Origin: Chloroflexia bacterium
GTDB lineage: Bacteria; Chloroflexota; Chloroflexia; Thermomicrobiales; CFX8
Direction of reading: 5' to 3'
NCBI GenBank assembly: GCA_013696045.1
Contig: JACCZH010000165.1
Location: 1-5,523, forward strand
Length of the DNA: 5,523 nucleotides
A program made the position numbers and the translations under genes. A model generated the notes under the pieces. That model searched no databases. It was not told the origin of the DNA and saw nothing but the letters and a program-made list of their open reading frames with translations. Below, piece by piece: positions 1 to 5,523 of the stretch (the first letter of the stretch is position 1; each line of letters begins with the position of its first letter).

Positions 1-891
1 GGCGAAAGCTGCCAACGCGGCGTGCACGCTGTGTAAACCCAGCAAGGGAATATGGAGGTGGTTCTCCTGCCCGCCCCGAATGAGGGTGAACGCCGTGCCG
101 TCCACCCCACGGCTTTCCAGGTCAACCGCTCGCAGGTTCGCGGCGGGATCAAGTCCGTAATAGACCACCCGGCAATTCGCTCGGTTCCCCATGGCCCGCA
201 CCAGCTCGTCGTCGATGTTGAGGATCGCCACACCATGCGACGGCAACGACTCGATAAGCTCAACCTTCGTCTGGGCAATTGCCTCCAGCGAGCCCATGCG
301 AGACAGGTGCGAGTGGGTCACGTTGGTCACGATGCCGATATCAGGCCGGGCAATCTGAGCCAACTGGGCGATCTCGCCAAATGCATAGGCTCCACCCATC
401 TCCAGCACAACAACTTCGCTGTCGGGAGTGATGTCAAGCACGCTGAGCGGCAGGCCGATCTCATTGTTGAAATTGCCCTGGCTTTTCTGAACAACGTGCT
501 TTGAGCCAACTACGGCCGCAACAACTTCCTTCGTGCTTGTCTTGCCGATGCTGCCGGTGATGCCAATGACATGCAGACGGAAAATTCCGCGCCAATATGC
601 CGCCAGGCTCTGGAGCGCTTGCAACGTGTCCGGCACGACAATCAGCGGAACTGGGAGCTCAGAGAGTGACTGCTGCCAATCCGCGCTGACCAGCGCGGCG
701 CGAGCACCCCGTTCAACGGCATCCGCGATAAACGCGTGCCCATCCAGATGCTCTCCGCGAATTGCGACAAAGAGATCGCCAGCGGCGACGCTACGCGAGT
801 CGTGCACCACCCGGTTGAGGAGTGCATTAGGCGATAGGTCGCCCAACAATTCCCCCTGGGTTCCGGCCAGAACATCATGCACTCGAATCAT
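1..891 (-). CDS. murF: UDP-N-acetylmuramoyl-tripeptide--D-alanyl-D-alanine ligase (MurF), 3' end outside window
   Basis: MurF is the cytoplasmic ATP-dependent ligase that joins D-Ala-D-Ala to UDP-MurNAc-tripeptide, the last cytoplasmic step in making the peptidoglycan stem peptide. The frame is open from an ATG at 891 to base 1, giving 297 codons of a family usually near 450-470; most of the C-terminal domain is missing. Visible motifs are DSR at residues 31-33 with the following GDLFVAIRGEHLDGHAF, the ATP loop GITGSIGKTSTKE (110-122), NFNNEIGLPLS (140-150), EMGGAYAFGEI (164-174), TNVTHSHLSRMGS (189-201), and GLHSVHAALAA (285-295) near the domain junction. The GS in the P-loop and the NFNN motif point to MurF rather than MurE. 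The ATG overlaps the ftsI stop as ATGA, and GGAGG lies 4 nt upstream inside the last ftsI codons, so translation is probably coupled to ftsI. Confidence 0.93.
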   Translation of the reverse strand, partial: MIRVHDVLAGTQGELLGDLSPNALLNRVVHDSRSVAAGDLFVAIRGEHLDGHAFIADAVERGARAALVSADWQQSLSELPVPLIVVPDTLQALQSLAAYWRGIFRLHVIGITGSIGKTSTKEVVAAVVGSKHVVQKSQGNFNNEIGLPLSVLDITPDSEVVVLEMGGAYAFGEIAQLAQIARPDIGIVTNVTHSHLSRMGSLEAIAQTKVELIESLPSHGVAILNIDDELVRAMGNRANCRVVYYGLDPAANLRAVDLESRGVDGTAFTLIRGGQENHLHIPLLGLHSVHAALAAFA

Positions 892-2615
892 TCTGCCTCC
901 GTCGGAGGAATACCATAGAGCTTGAAGAGCTGATTGAAGACGTCCGCCAGGGCCGGACCGGCGACAGTCTCACCCCAGGGCGATTCTTTTGGCCAATCAA
1001 TCTTCACCAACACCGTGAACTGCGGGTTCACGACCGGGCCAAATCCAACCATTGACGCTATCGTCGCCTCATCAATATACCCACCTTCTGGTGACGGAAT
1101 CTGAGCCGTGCCACTCTTCGCCCCAATTGCATAGCCAGGAACGTCGGCAAAAACTCCGGCTCCGTTCACAACCACGGAACGCAACATCTCACGCAATGTC
1201 TGCGACGACTCGGGCGACATCACCTGCCGGATCATGGTCGGGTCATGCACGACAGCCTCACCCTCGCCCCGAACCTCACTCACAACATACGGCTGCATGA
1301 GCTTGCCGCCATTGATCACCGCCGAAACGGCGTTTATGAGCTGTACCGGCGTCACCGCGATACCCTGGCCGAACGCATTCGTGTAGAACAGGGTCGGATT
1401 CCAATCCGGCTCCCAGGGACCAGTGAGGATACCCCGTTCCTCTCCCTGAAGATCGATACCAGTTTCCCGGCCCATGCCGAACTCCATCAAGCGTTGGTAG
1501 AAGCGCTCCTGGCCAATGCGCTCGGCTACGAACACGGCGCCAAGGTTCGCGGAATGCTCCAGAACCTGGGTCATTGTCTCTTCTCCCCATACCCGGCCAT
1601 TGTTGTTGGTAATCGGGGAGTGACCGGGCACCTCAATGTAGCCTGGGGCGTCGTTGTGGATGGTGTCAGGCGTTACCACGCCGTCATCGATGCCAATCGC
1701 CATGACGATCGACTTGAACGTTGAGCCTGGCTCATAGACCGACGAAACAGCGGGATTGGAAAAGATGGATATATCGTTCACCTCGTCGAAGTTGTTAGGG
1801 TCAAACGTGGGCCAGCTTGCCATACCGAGAATTGCGCCGGTATTGGGATCTTGAACGATAATCGTGCCGCCGGCGGCATCCTGTTTTTCTATCGTATCAG
1901 CGAGAACTGACTCCACGATGCGTTGGACCGCACTGTCAATCGTCAGCACCAGATCGGAGCCATCGGTAGGCGGATCCCAGGTGTTTTGAGACAGGGCGAT
2001 AACGTTCCCCGCGCCGTCGCGCTCACCGATAACCCGGCCAGACGTGCCGCCGACCTCCGTATCATATGCGCCCTCAATGCCATAGCTACCTTCGTGATCG
2101 TAGTTCGCGAAACCCAGGACGTGCGACGCAAAGGTGTCCGACGGATAGACACGCCGGGGCTCTGGATCGAGAACGATTCCCTCGAGATCCATGGCCGCTA
2201 TCGACGCCGACGCCTCAGGTGAGAGCCGGCGGGCGAGCAACACCCACTCCACACCCTCTTGGCTCAACGCAGACTCGATCTCCTCAACGGGCCGGCCGAT
2301 GAGGGGCGAGAGCTTCACGGCCATGTCGTGCTTGTCTTCGATGAGCGATACGATGGCCGATATCCTGTCCGCCGGGACGTTGGTTGCCAGCCGCACGCCG
2401 TTGGAATCCAGAATGTCTCCCCGGCTGGCCGGGATACTGTTTTCCTGGAACCGCTCGGCAATAGCCTGGTCGCCAAATTCCGCGGAACGCACTACCTGAA
2501 TCATGACAACCCGATACGCTATCAAGATGATAAACAACGCAAAGATGACTAACAGGACGGCAATGCGGTTTACCGGCAGACGATGATTGACCGGGTTGTT
2601 CGCAAGCTGGCTCAT
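888..2615 (-). CDS. ftsI: FtsI/PBP2B-type class B penicillin-binding protein (septal peptidoglycan transpeptidase)
   Basis: This 575-residue protein is a membrane-anchored D,D-transpeptidase that cross-links septal peptidoglycan, presumably with an FtsW-type glycosyltransferase not seen in this window. A short cytoplasmic tail precedes one membrane segment (about residues 17-42, rich in V, L, I and F). The PBP dimerisation domain follows, with its SRGDILDSNG motif at 64-73. The transpeptidase domain has all three catalytic motifs: S298-T-F-K301 within EPGSTFK, S355-A-N357, and K500-S-G-T503. The C-terminus ends about 70 residues after KSGT in YGIPPTEAE, leaving no room for PASTA repeats. The start is an ATG sharing ATGA with the ftsL-like stop; GAGG lies about 10 nt upstream. 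Position directly after ftsL supports the division-specific paralogue rather than an elongation PBP2 or a sporulation protein. Confidence 0.95.
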   Translation of the reverse strand: MSQLANNPVNHRLPVNRIAVLLVIFALFIILIAYRVVMIQVVRSAEFGDQAIAERFQENSIPASRGDILDSNGVRLATNVPADRISAIVSLIEDKHDMAVKLSPLIGRPVEEIESALSQEGVEWVLLARRLSPEASASIAAMDLEGIVLDPEPRRVYPSDTFASHVLGFANYDHEGSYGIEGAYDTEVGGTSGRVIGERDGAGNVIALSQNTWDPPTDGSDLVLTIDSAVQRIVESVLADTIEKQDAAGGTIIVQDPNTGAILGMASWPTFDPNNFDEVNDISIFSNPAVSSVYEPGSTFKSIVMAIGIDDGVVTPDTIHNDAPGYIEVPGHSPITNNNGRVWGEETMTQVLEHSANLGAVFVAERIGQERFYQRLMEFGMGRETGIDLQGEERGILTGPWEPDWNPTLFYTNAFGQGIAVTPVQLINAVSAVINGGKLMQPYVVSEVRGEGEAVVHDPTMIRQVMSPESSQTLREMLRSVVVNGAGVFADVPGYAIGAKSGTAQIPSPEGGYIDEATIASMVGFGPVVNPQFTVLVKIDWPKESPWGETVAGPALADVFNQLFKLYGIPPTEAE

Positions 2616-3109
2616 CGGCTCGAATCCTCAGCTGTCGTCCGCACCGCCGTTGCCTCACCACTCAGGCTGCGCCAGATCCTTCGCCACACTGAAGGCTCGT
2701 GGGCCCCGAGCGGCTCGACGATCGGCAGGTCGGCGCTCGCGGGACGGGGAACCGAGAGAAACACAAAATCCTCGGATTCGCTCATCCCAATCTCGCCAAG
2801 AGCGATCTCTTCAACCGCGCCCAGCGACTCGTATTGCGCGATCGAGTAATTCAACTGCTCGTTACGCAGGGCCAACGCCTCACGCTCCCGTTGCAACTGG
2901 CTCATCTCAAATCCGAGACCGGCTACATGGTTGGTTTGAATCAGATAGAGCATGCCGACCGCCGTAATGAGTCCGGCCACAACGATGAATATCACCGCGC
3001 TATTTATTCTGCTGCGCGGCGCGGGCTGGGGCTTCGGCCGGTAGCGCCGTACTCTCGGCGGCGGCAGCGGTGTTCCGTGGTGCGTCTCGCGCGGGTTGGC
3101 TATAGTCAT
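2612..3109 (-). CDS. ftsL: FtsL/DivIC-like septum protein, single-pass membrane with coiled coil
   Basis: The assignment as FtsL rests on position between rsmH and ftsI plus topology, because FtsL sequences diverge strongly. The 165-residue protein has a basic, proline-rich cytoplasmic N-terminus (residues 1-36, with RRYRPKPQPAPRSR). One membrane segment follows (about 37-57) and then a heptad-like stretch (about 65-95, with LQREREALALRNEQLNYSI) expected to form the extracytoplasmic coiled coil. EIGMSESEDFVFLSVP (106-121) matches the 'LGM...' segment that typically ends the FtsL/DivIC core. About 45 further residues, with a basic WRRIWRS patch, make it longer than the roughly 120-residue E. 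coli and B. subtilis proteins. Known FtsL proteins form a complex with DivIC/FtsB that activates FtsW-FtsI. The ATG overlaps the rsmH stop as ATGA, and GGAG sits 8 nt upstream. A generic FtsB/DivIC homologue is the main alternative. Confidence 0.8.
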   Translation of the reverse strand: MTIANPRETHHGTPLPPPRVRRYRPKPQPAPRSRINSAVIFIVVAGLITAVGMLYLIQTNHVAGLGFEMSQLQREREALALRNEQLNYSIAQYESLGAVEEIALGEIGMSESEDFVFLSVPRPASADLPIVEPLGAHEPSVWRRIWRSLSGEATAVRTTAEDSSR

Positions 3110-4098
3110 GCCAGCCGCTCCGCAACTCGCAAAACCGCGCTACGCGACCGGGGATTGGCGGCCACTTCGCTCGGGCTTGGTTTAACGGCCCGGCCGATCA
3201 GCCGCAAGCGGGGTTCCCGGCCGCAGACGCAAATTGGAACCTGGGGCGGACAGACGCAACCACGAGCCTCCGCCGCGAAGAAACGCTTCACGATGCGATC
3301 TTCCAGGGAATGGAATGAAATGACCACAAAGCGTCCCCCTGGTCCAAGAAGCTCGACTCCCGCTCGTAACCCAAGAGCGAGTTCATCCAGCTCGGTGTTG
3401 ACCGCAATTCTCAACGCCTGAAACACCCGTGTCGCGGGATGAACGCGCGCGCCACGACGGCCACCAAGAGACTTCTCCACAATATTGGCTAGCTGATGTG
3501 TCGTCTCGATTGGAGTGTTCTGGCGAACCCGGACAATCGCCCGCGCAATTCGTCGTGACTGTCGTTCTTCGCCATATTGATAGAAGATGTCCGCCAGGTC
3601 GCTTTCTTCAGCCTCATTCACCAGGGAGCTGGCAGACCGGCTACCGTCCCGGTCAAACCGCATGTCCAGCGGCCCATCCAGTTGAAAGCTAAAGCCCCGC
3701 GCTGGATCGTCCATCTGTAACGACGAGAAACCTAGATCGAGCAAGATGCCATCCACCCGTTCAAGGTTGAGTGACGTAGCGAACCCCGTCATGTCTGAGT
3801 AGCTACCTTGAAAGAAAGCGCCCAGAGCACGATATCGGCCAGCAAGCGCCTCAAAGCGAGCGTCAGCGTCAATATCCCGGTCAATTGCAATCAGCGTTCC
3901 GCCTGGCTGGATGCGCTCGGCGATGAGCCGCGAATGCCCGCCGCCACCGAAGGTGCCGTCCACGACCGTTACGCCAGGTTTAAGGTCAAGGCCAGCGATA
4001 GCCTCGCCCGGCATCACCGGCAGATGACCTCCGGGGTCATCAATGTTCGCGTTAGCATGTGCGGCGCGGTCACTACAAGTCATGGTTGTGATACTCAA
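3106..4098 (-). CDS. rsmH: 16S rRNA (cytosine(1402)-N(4))-methyltransferase RsmH (MraW)
   Basis: RsmH uses S-adenosylmethionine to methylate N4 of C1402 in the 16S rRNA decoding region, and is a standard second gene of dcw clusters. The 330-residue length is normal. Motifs in order are HLPVMPGE (25-32), the SAM-binding motif VVDGTFGGGGHS (45-56), AIDRD (71-75), GILLDLGFSSLQMD (117-130), RGFSFQLDGPLDMRFD (134-149), VFQALRIAVNTEL (225-237) and VVISFHSLEDRIVKRFF (258-274). The cysteine pairs C281-V-C283 and C290-V-C292, followed by KPSPSEV, are also usual in this family. The chosen start is TTG at 4098, preceded by GGGAAG; an ATG five codons inside (4083) lacks a convincing ribosome site but cannot be excluded. 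It lies 33 nt after mraZ and its TGA overlaps the ftsL-like start. Confidence 0.96.
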   Translation of the reverse strand: MSITTMTCSDRAAHANANIDDPGGHLPVMPGEAIAGLDLKPGVTVVDGTFGGGGHSRLIAERIQPGGTLIAIDRDIDADARFEALAGRYRALGAFFQGSYSDMTGFATSLNLERVDGILLDLGFSSLQMDDPARGFSFQLDGPLDMRFDRDGSRSASSLVNEAEESDLADIFYQYGEERQSRRIARAIVRVRQNTPIETTHQLANIVEKSLGGRRGARVHPATRVFQALRIAVNTELDELALGLRAGVELLGPGGRFVVISFHSLEDRIVKRFFAAEARGCVCPPQVPICVCGREPRLRLIGRAVKPSPSEVAANPRSRSAVLRVAERLA

Positions 4099-4103
4099 TG
4101 GTT

Positions 4104-4109
4104 CTTCCC
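4104..4109 (-). promoter_or_regulatory. Ribosome binding site favouring the TTG start of rsmH
   Basis: The minus strand reads GGGAAG then AACCA then TTG, a 5-nt spacing. The alternative ATG at 4083 is preceded by AGTATCACAACC, with no purine-rich match. This favours the TTG, though the Shine-Dalgarno match is only moderate. Confidence 0.45.
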
Positions 4110-4131
4110 AAAAGCCTGCTGGATAACGATC

Positions 4132-4560
4132 CTAGATGAGATCCGCCAACCGTTCGGCGATTGTTGCCCCGTCGCGCTCGATGTTCTCGGCTTGCGCCTG
4201 CCACGTTTCAGGAGTCCATATTTCAATGAAGGTGTGAACACCAACGACGACGGCTTCACGTTCAATAGATGCGTATGCCCGCAGCTCGGACGGAATCAGG
4301 ACGCGGCCCTGCCCATCAAGCTGCACGTCAACGGCGTCGGCAAAAAGCATACGGCGCAGCTTGCGGACATCTGGATCGCTGATCGAGAGTACCGCGACCC
4401 GTTCGGCCAGCGGCATCCAGGCGTCAAGTGGATAGACGAGCAGACACGGGTCAAAGCCGCGTGTAACGACCACGCCCTCAACCAGCGGGTCACGGAAGCG
4501 GGCAGGCAGCGCCAGGCGGCCTTTCGCATCCAGATTATGGTTGTGACGCCCGAGAAACAC
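4132..4560 (-). CDS. mraZ: Transcriptional regulator MraZ
   Basis: MraZ is a nucleoid-associated DNA-binding protein with two AbrB-like halves; in E. coli it represses its own dcw operon through short tandem repeats ahead of the gene. With the GTG at 4560 as start, the 142-residue protein begins MFLGRHNHNLDAKGR, as the family expects. The two signature loops are D11-A-K-G-R15 followed by LALPARFR, and D82-G-Q-G-R86 followed by VLIPSEL. The frame stays open upstream to a TTG at 4581, seven codons earlier, giving 149 residues. I prefer 4560 because MFLG is the conserved N-terminus, but neither start has a good ribosome site: only GGTG 8 nt before the GTG, and nothing clear before the TTG. A C-terminal helix (about 114-140) fits oligomerisation. 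It is the first gene of the operon, downstream of five probable MraZ boxes. Confidence 0.95.
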   Translation of the reverse strand: MFLGRHNHNLDAKGRLALPARFRDPLVEGVVVTRGFDPCLLVYPLDAWMPLAERVAVLSISDPDVRKLRRMLFADAVDVQLDGQGRVLIPSELRAYASIEREAVVVGVHTFIEIWTPETWQAQAENIERDGATIAERLADLI

Positions 4561-4600
4561 GATCGACGCACCAGCTTCCAAATGGACAGTGGACGAGAGT

Positions 4601-4650
4601 TATCCCCAATGCCCCCCACTTATCCCCACATCGCCCCACACTTATCCACA
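4601..4650 (-). promoter_or_regulatory. MraZ operator: five tandem 10-bp repeats
   Basis: Read on the minus strand from 4650 to 4601, the decamers are TGTGGATAAG, TGTGGGGCGA, TGTGGGGATA, AGTGGGGGGC and ATTGGGGATA. The TGG core recurs at exactly 10-base steps, with its T complement at plus-strand A4648, A4638, A4628, A4618 and A4608. The first unit is degenerate (TGGAT) and the other four carry TGGGG. Established knowledge is that E. coli MraZ binds TGGGN direct repeats separated by 5 nt, and mollicute MraZ binds 10-bp repeats with a GTG core. This array sits just downstream of the predicted -10 box and mostly in the mraZ leader, the expected place for autorepression. Binding is inferred, not shown. 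Confidence 0.88.
4642..4650 (+). promoter_or_regulatory. Consensus DnaA box TTATCCACA within the operator
   Basis: Plus-strand bases 4642..4650 read TTATCCACA, a perfect match to the classical DnaA box. Two near matches, TTATCCCCA, lie at 4620..4628 and 4600..4608, each one base off. All three overlap MraZ repeats, so the near matches could be by-products of the GTGGGGATAA pattern on the other strand. The perfect copy lies over the predicted -10 box and start site. Function as a DnaA site is a hypothesis. Confidence 0.4.
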
Positions 4651-4678
4651 GTATATCGAGAAGGGGGTGTACGTACAA
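4650..4678 (-). promoter_or_regulatory. Predicted sigma-70-type promoter of the mraZ operon
   Basis: On the minus strand a -35 element TTGTAC (4678..4673) and a -10 element TATACT (4655..4650) are separated by exactly 17 bases. The -10 matches TATAAT at five of six positions; the -35 matches TTGACA only at its first three. Transcription would begin near 4643, giving a leader of about 83 nt to the mraZ GTG. The MraZ repeats start at the edge of the -10 box, which supports this as the regulated promoter. Confidence 0.6.
4668..4677. repeat. 10-bp perfect palindrome over the -35 region
   Basis: TGTACGTACA is its own reverse complement and covers most of the predicted -35 element. It could be a half-site or core for another regulator. 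A palindrome this short is expected a few times by chance in a window of this size, so only its position makes it notable. Confidence 0.3.
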
Positions 4679-4722
4679 CCTCAAAGGATGATCCAAGGAC
4701 CTTCTTTCGGGGAGAATGGGAA

Positions 4723-4743
4723 AGGCGGCCTTTGTGGCCGCCT
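4723..4743 (-). terminator. Probable intrinsic terminator of the upstream gene pair
   Basis: AGGCGGCC (4723-4730) and GGCCGCCT (4736-4743) form a perfect 8-bp stem around a 5-base loop. On the minus strand the stem is followed by TTCCCATT, so including the last stem base the U-run is only three and the tract is weak. It lies 27 bases beyond the stop of the gene at 4771 and 45 bases before the -35 of the mraZ promoter, the right place to insulate the dcw operon. No T-run follows on the plus strand. Confidence 0.6.
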
Positions 4744-4770
4744 GTGAGGTCGTGCTATCTGAGACCGGGG

Positions 4771-5118
4771 CTAGTCCACAGTCGAAACCAGTGTTCGATC
4801 GCGCGCCTTGCGTAGCACGTCGGCGACGGAGACCTTGTACAAACCCCGCTCGGGGATGTCAACTAATGGCAAGTCAAGGTACGCGACGGCACGCAGATCT
4901 TCATCATGCAGCCGCCTGATATCAGCGATCTCGATGCCAACAAACTCTCGCTGGCCGTGCTCCAATTTGTCCCCATCCCAGTAGAACGAAACCGAGAACG
5001 GATGATCGTAACCCGGAACCTCAGGATCGTCGGTGACGCGCAAGCGTCGCTCATCTGGGTAGAAATCCAGGAACGTATAGCCGTCATTATACGAGTTGAA
5101 ATCTGCTCTCACGGCCAT
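4771..5118 (-). CDS. Small protein of unknown function, weak DUF2283-like features
   Basis: I do not recognise this 115-residue protein with certainty. It starts at an ATG with a good ribosome site (TAGGAGA, 5130..5124, 5 nt before the ATG) and ends in TAG. It is acidic, with no membrane segment or signal peptide. The N-terminal half alternates aromatic and charged residues like a small beta-sheet domain (YNDGYTFLDFYPDERRLRV, residues 10-28). FYWDGDK (45-51) and then REFVGIEIADI (57-67) recall the end of DUF2283 domains, where a DxDG turn is followed by a GIEI(L) strand. The C-terminal part (VDIPERGLYKVSVADVLRKA, 86-105) looks helical. Its start overlaps the preceding gene by 10 bases, so the two are probably co-translated; DUF2283 proteins are often the partner of small toxin-like proteins. 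The hairpin at 4723..4743 follows. The reading frame is credible, the family link tentative. Confidence 0.7.
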   Translation of the reverse strand: MAVRADFNSYNDGYTFLDFYPDERRLRVTDDPEVPGYDHPFSVSFYWDGDKLEHGQREFVGIEIADIRRLHDEDLRAVAYLDLPLVDIPERGLYKVSVADVLRKARDRTLVSTVD

Positions 5119-5513
5119 ATCAATCTCCTACGCTCAAACCGCTTTGTCGGAGCAAGATGGAATGCTCGGAGATGCGTCGCATGATCCGCTGGTCGCAATT
5201 CTACTAGCATGTCAAGGTGAGCGATCGACTGACTCTGCAGATATCCAGCAGACCGTGGACCGTTTGAGGATGCCAGGAATCGAACTTCGGGCACACCCTC
5301 TCTTCCAGTGCGCAAATTCACGGCAAGTGGATTCATAAGAACAAGTGCCATCACACCGACCGGCTGCTCAATCTCAGGATGAACGCGACTTAGCCGCCGT
5401 TCGACATGATCCGGCATCCAGACGCTGCCCTGGGTCCAGCCCAACCGGTCGCGGATTTCGGGACGTGTGTTACCGACACTGATGTACACGCACCCATCCT
5501 CATGGACGAGCAC
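5109..5513 (-). CDS. Uncharacterised protein, possibly BECR-fold nuclease/toxin-like; true start may lie beyond the window
   Basis: This frame ends in TGA, 10 bases inside the next gene. The first start codon in the window is a GTG at 5513, giving 134 residues, with GGGAA about 5 nt upstream as a poor ribosome site. The frame remains open to the window edge at 5523, so the protein may be longer. No membrane segment or signal is seen. DHVERRLSRVHPEI (35-48), then MNPLAV (60-65) and VRFLAS (77-82), a hydrophobic strand LDMLVEL (100-106) and a terminal LIW (131-133) follow the order seen in small phage-type barnase/EndoU/colicin/RelE-like (BECR) proteins: H..R..RHPE, then a 'NP..V' turn, strands and a final W. 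This is pattern memory, not a search, and catalytic residues cannot be assigned. Overlap with a DUF2283-like gene fits a toxin-antitoxin pair but does not prove it. Confidence 0.6.
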   Translation of the reverse strand: MLVHEDGCVYISVGNTRPEIRDRLGWTQGSVWMPDHVERRLSRVHPEIEQPVGVMALVLMNPLAVNLRTGREGVPEVRFLASSNGPRSAGYLQSQSIAHLDMLVELRPADHATHLRAFHLAPTKRFERRRLIWP

Positions 5514-5523
5514 CCGTGTTCCC

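Noticed and set aside
52..504. Plus-strand open frame of 150 codons
   Set aside because: It lies wholly antisense to well-conserved murF motifs, and its sequence matches no family I know.
642..878. Minus-strand open frame of 78 codons, and a similar one at 327..509
   Set aside because: Both are in a different frame from murF on the same strand; the murF frame contains every expected Mur-ligase motif.
2699..3421. Plus-strand open frame of 240 codons
   Set aside because: It is antisense to the ftsL-like gene and rsmH. The translation is arginine- and serine-rich, as expected of a shadow frame in GC-rich DNA.
4600..4650. A chromosomal replication origin, suggested by the cluster of DnaA-like boxes
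   Set aside because: Only one box is perfect, there is no AT-rich unwinding region, no dnaA or dnaN is nearby, and the 10-bp phasing is better explained by MraZ binding.
4686..4704. Small inverted repeats GGATGATCC and AAGGACCTT upstream of the -35
   Set aside because: They are four-base arms around one base, adjacent but unrelated, and too short to separate from chance.
3808..4815. Long open frame on the plus strand (335 codons)
   Set aside because: It runs antisense to the rsmH 5' half, mraZ, the MraZ boxes, the promoter and the terminator. Its translation shows no recognisable domain, while the minus-strand genes have full motif sets.
5260..5300. tRNA-like T-loop (GTTCGATTC on the minus strand)
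   Set aside because: The flanking arms CGAAG and CCTGG pair at only three of five positions, no matching acceptor stem or D-arm is found upstream, and it lies inside a credible coding frame.

Overview
The window holds the promoter-proximal part of a division and cell wall (dcw) cluster, read entirely on the minus strand. In transcription order it carries mraZ, rsmH (mraW), an ftsL-like gene, ftsI (a class B penicillin-binding protein) and the first 297 codons of murF, which runs off at base 1. The set is bacterial, with a moderately GC-rich base composition. The short, divergent ftsL-like gene, an FtsI with no visible PASTA repeats, and ftsI passing straight into murF would suit a Chloroflexota-type genome. 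That placement is a low-confidence impression and no marker here fixes it.

Layout from right to left: (1) 5109..5513 and 4771..5118 form a two-gene unit with a 10-base overlap. I cannot name the genes, but their motifs faintly resemble a BECR-type nuclease toxin and a DUF2283-type partner. (2) 4723..4743 is a perfect 8-bp GC-rich hairpin just past that unit, probably its terminator. (3) 4601..4678 is the control region of the dcw operon: a TTGTAC-17-TATACT promoter followed at once by five tandem 10-bp repeats with a TGGGG core, the expected form of a MraZ operator. One repeat also contains a perfect DnaA box on the opposite strand. (4) 1..4560 holds the operon itself, with one 33-nt gap (mraZ/rsmH) and then three successive ATGA stop/start overlaps.

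How the genes fit together: MraZ probably represses its own promoter through the repeats. RsmH methylates 16S rRNA. The FtsL-like protein and FtsI are membrane proteins of the septal machinery. MurF makes the UDP-MurNAc-pentapeptide precursor that leads to the lipid II used by FtsI. The tight overlaps suggest translational coupling of rsmH, ftsL, ftsI and murF. murE, often found between ftsI and murF, is absent from this position.

Most of the window is an ordinary, well-known cluster. The parts most worth a second look are the five-repeat operator with its embedded DnaA box and the small overlapping gene pair upstream.
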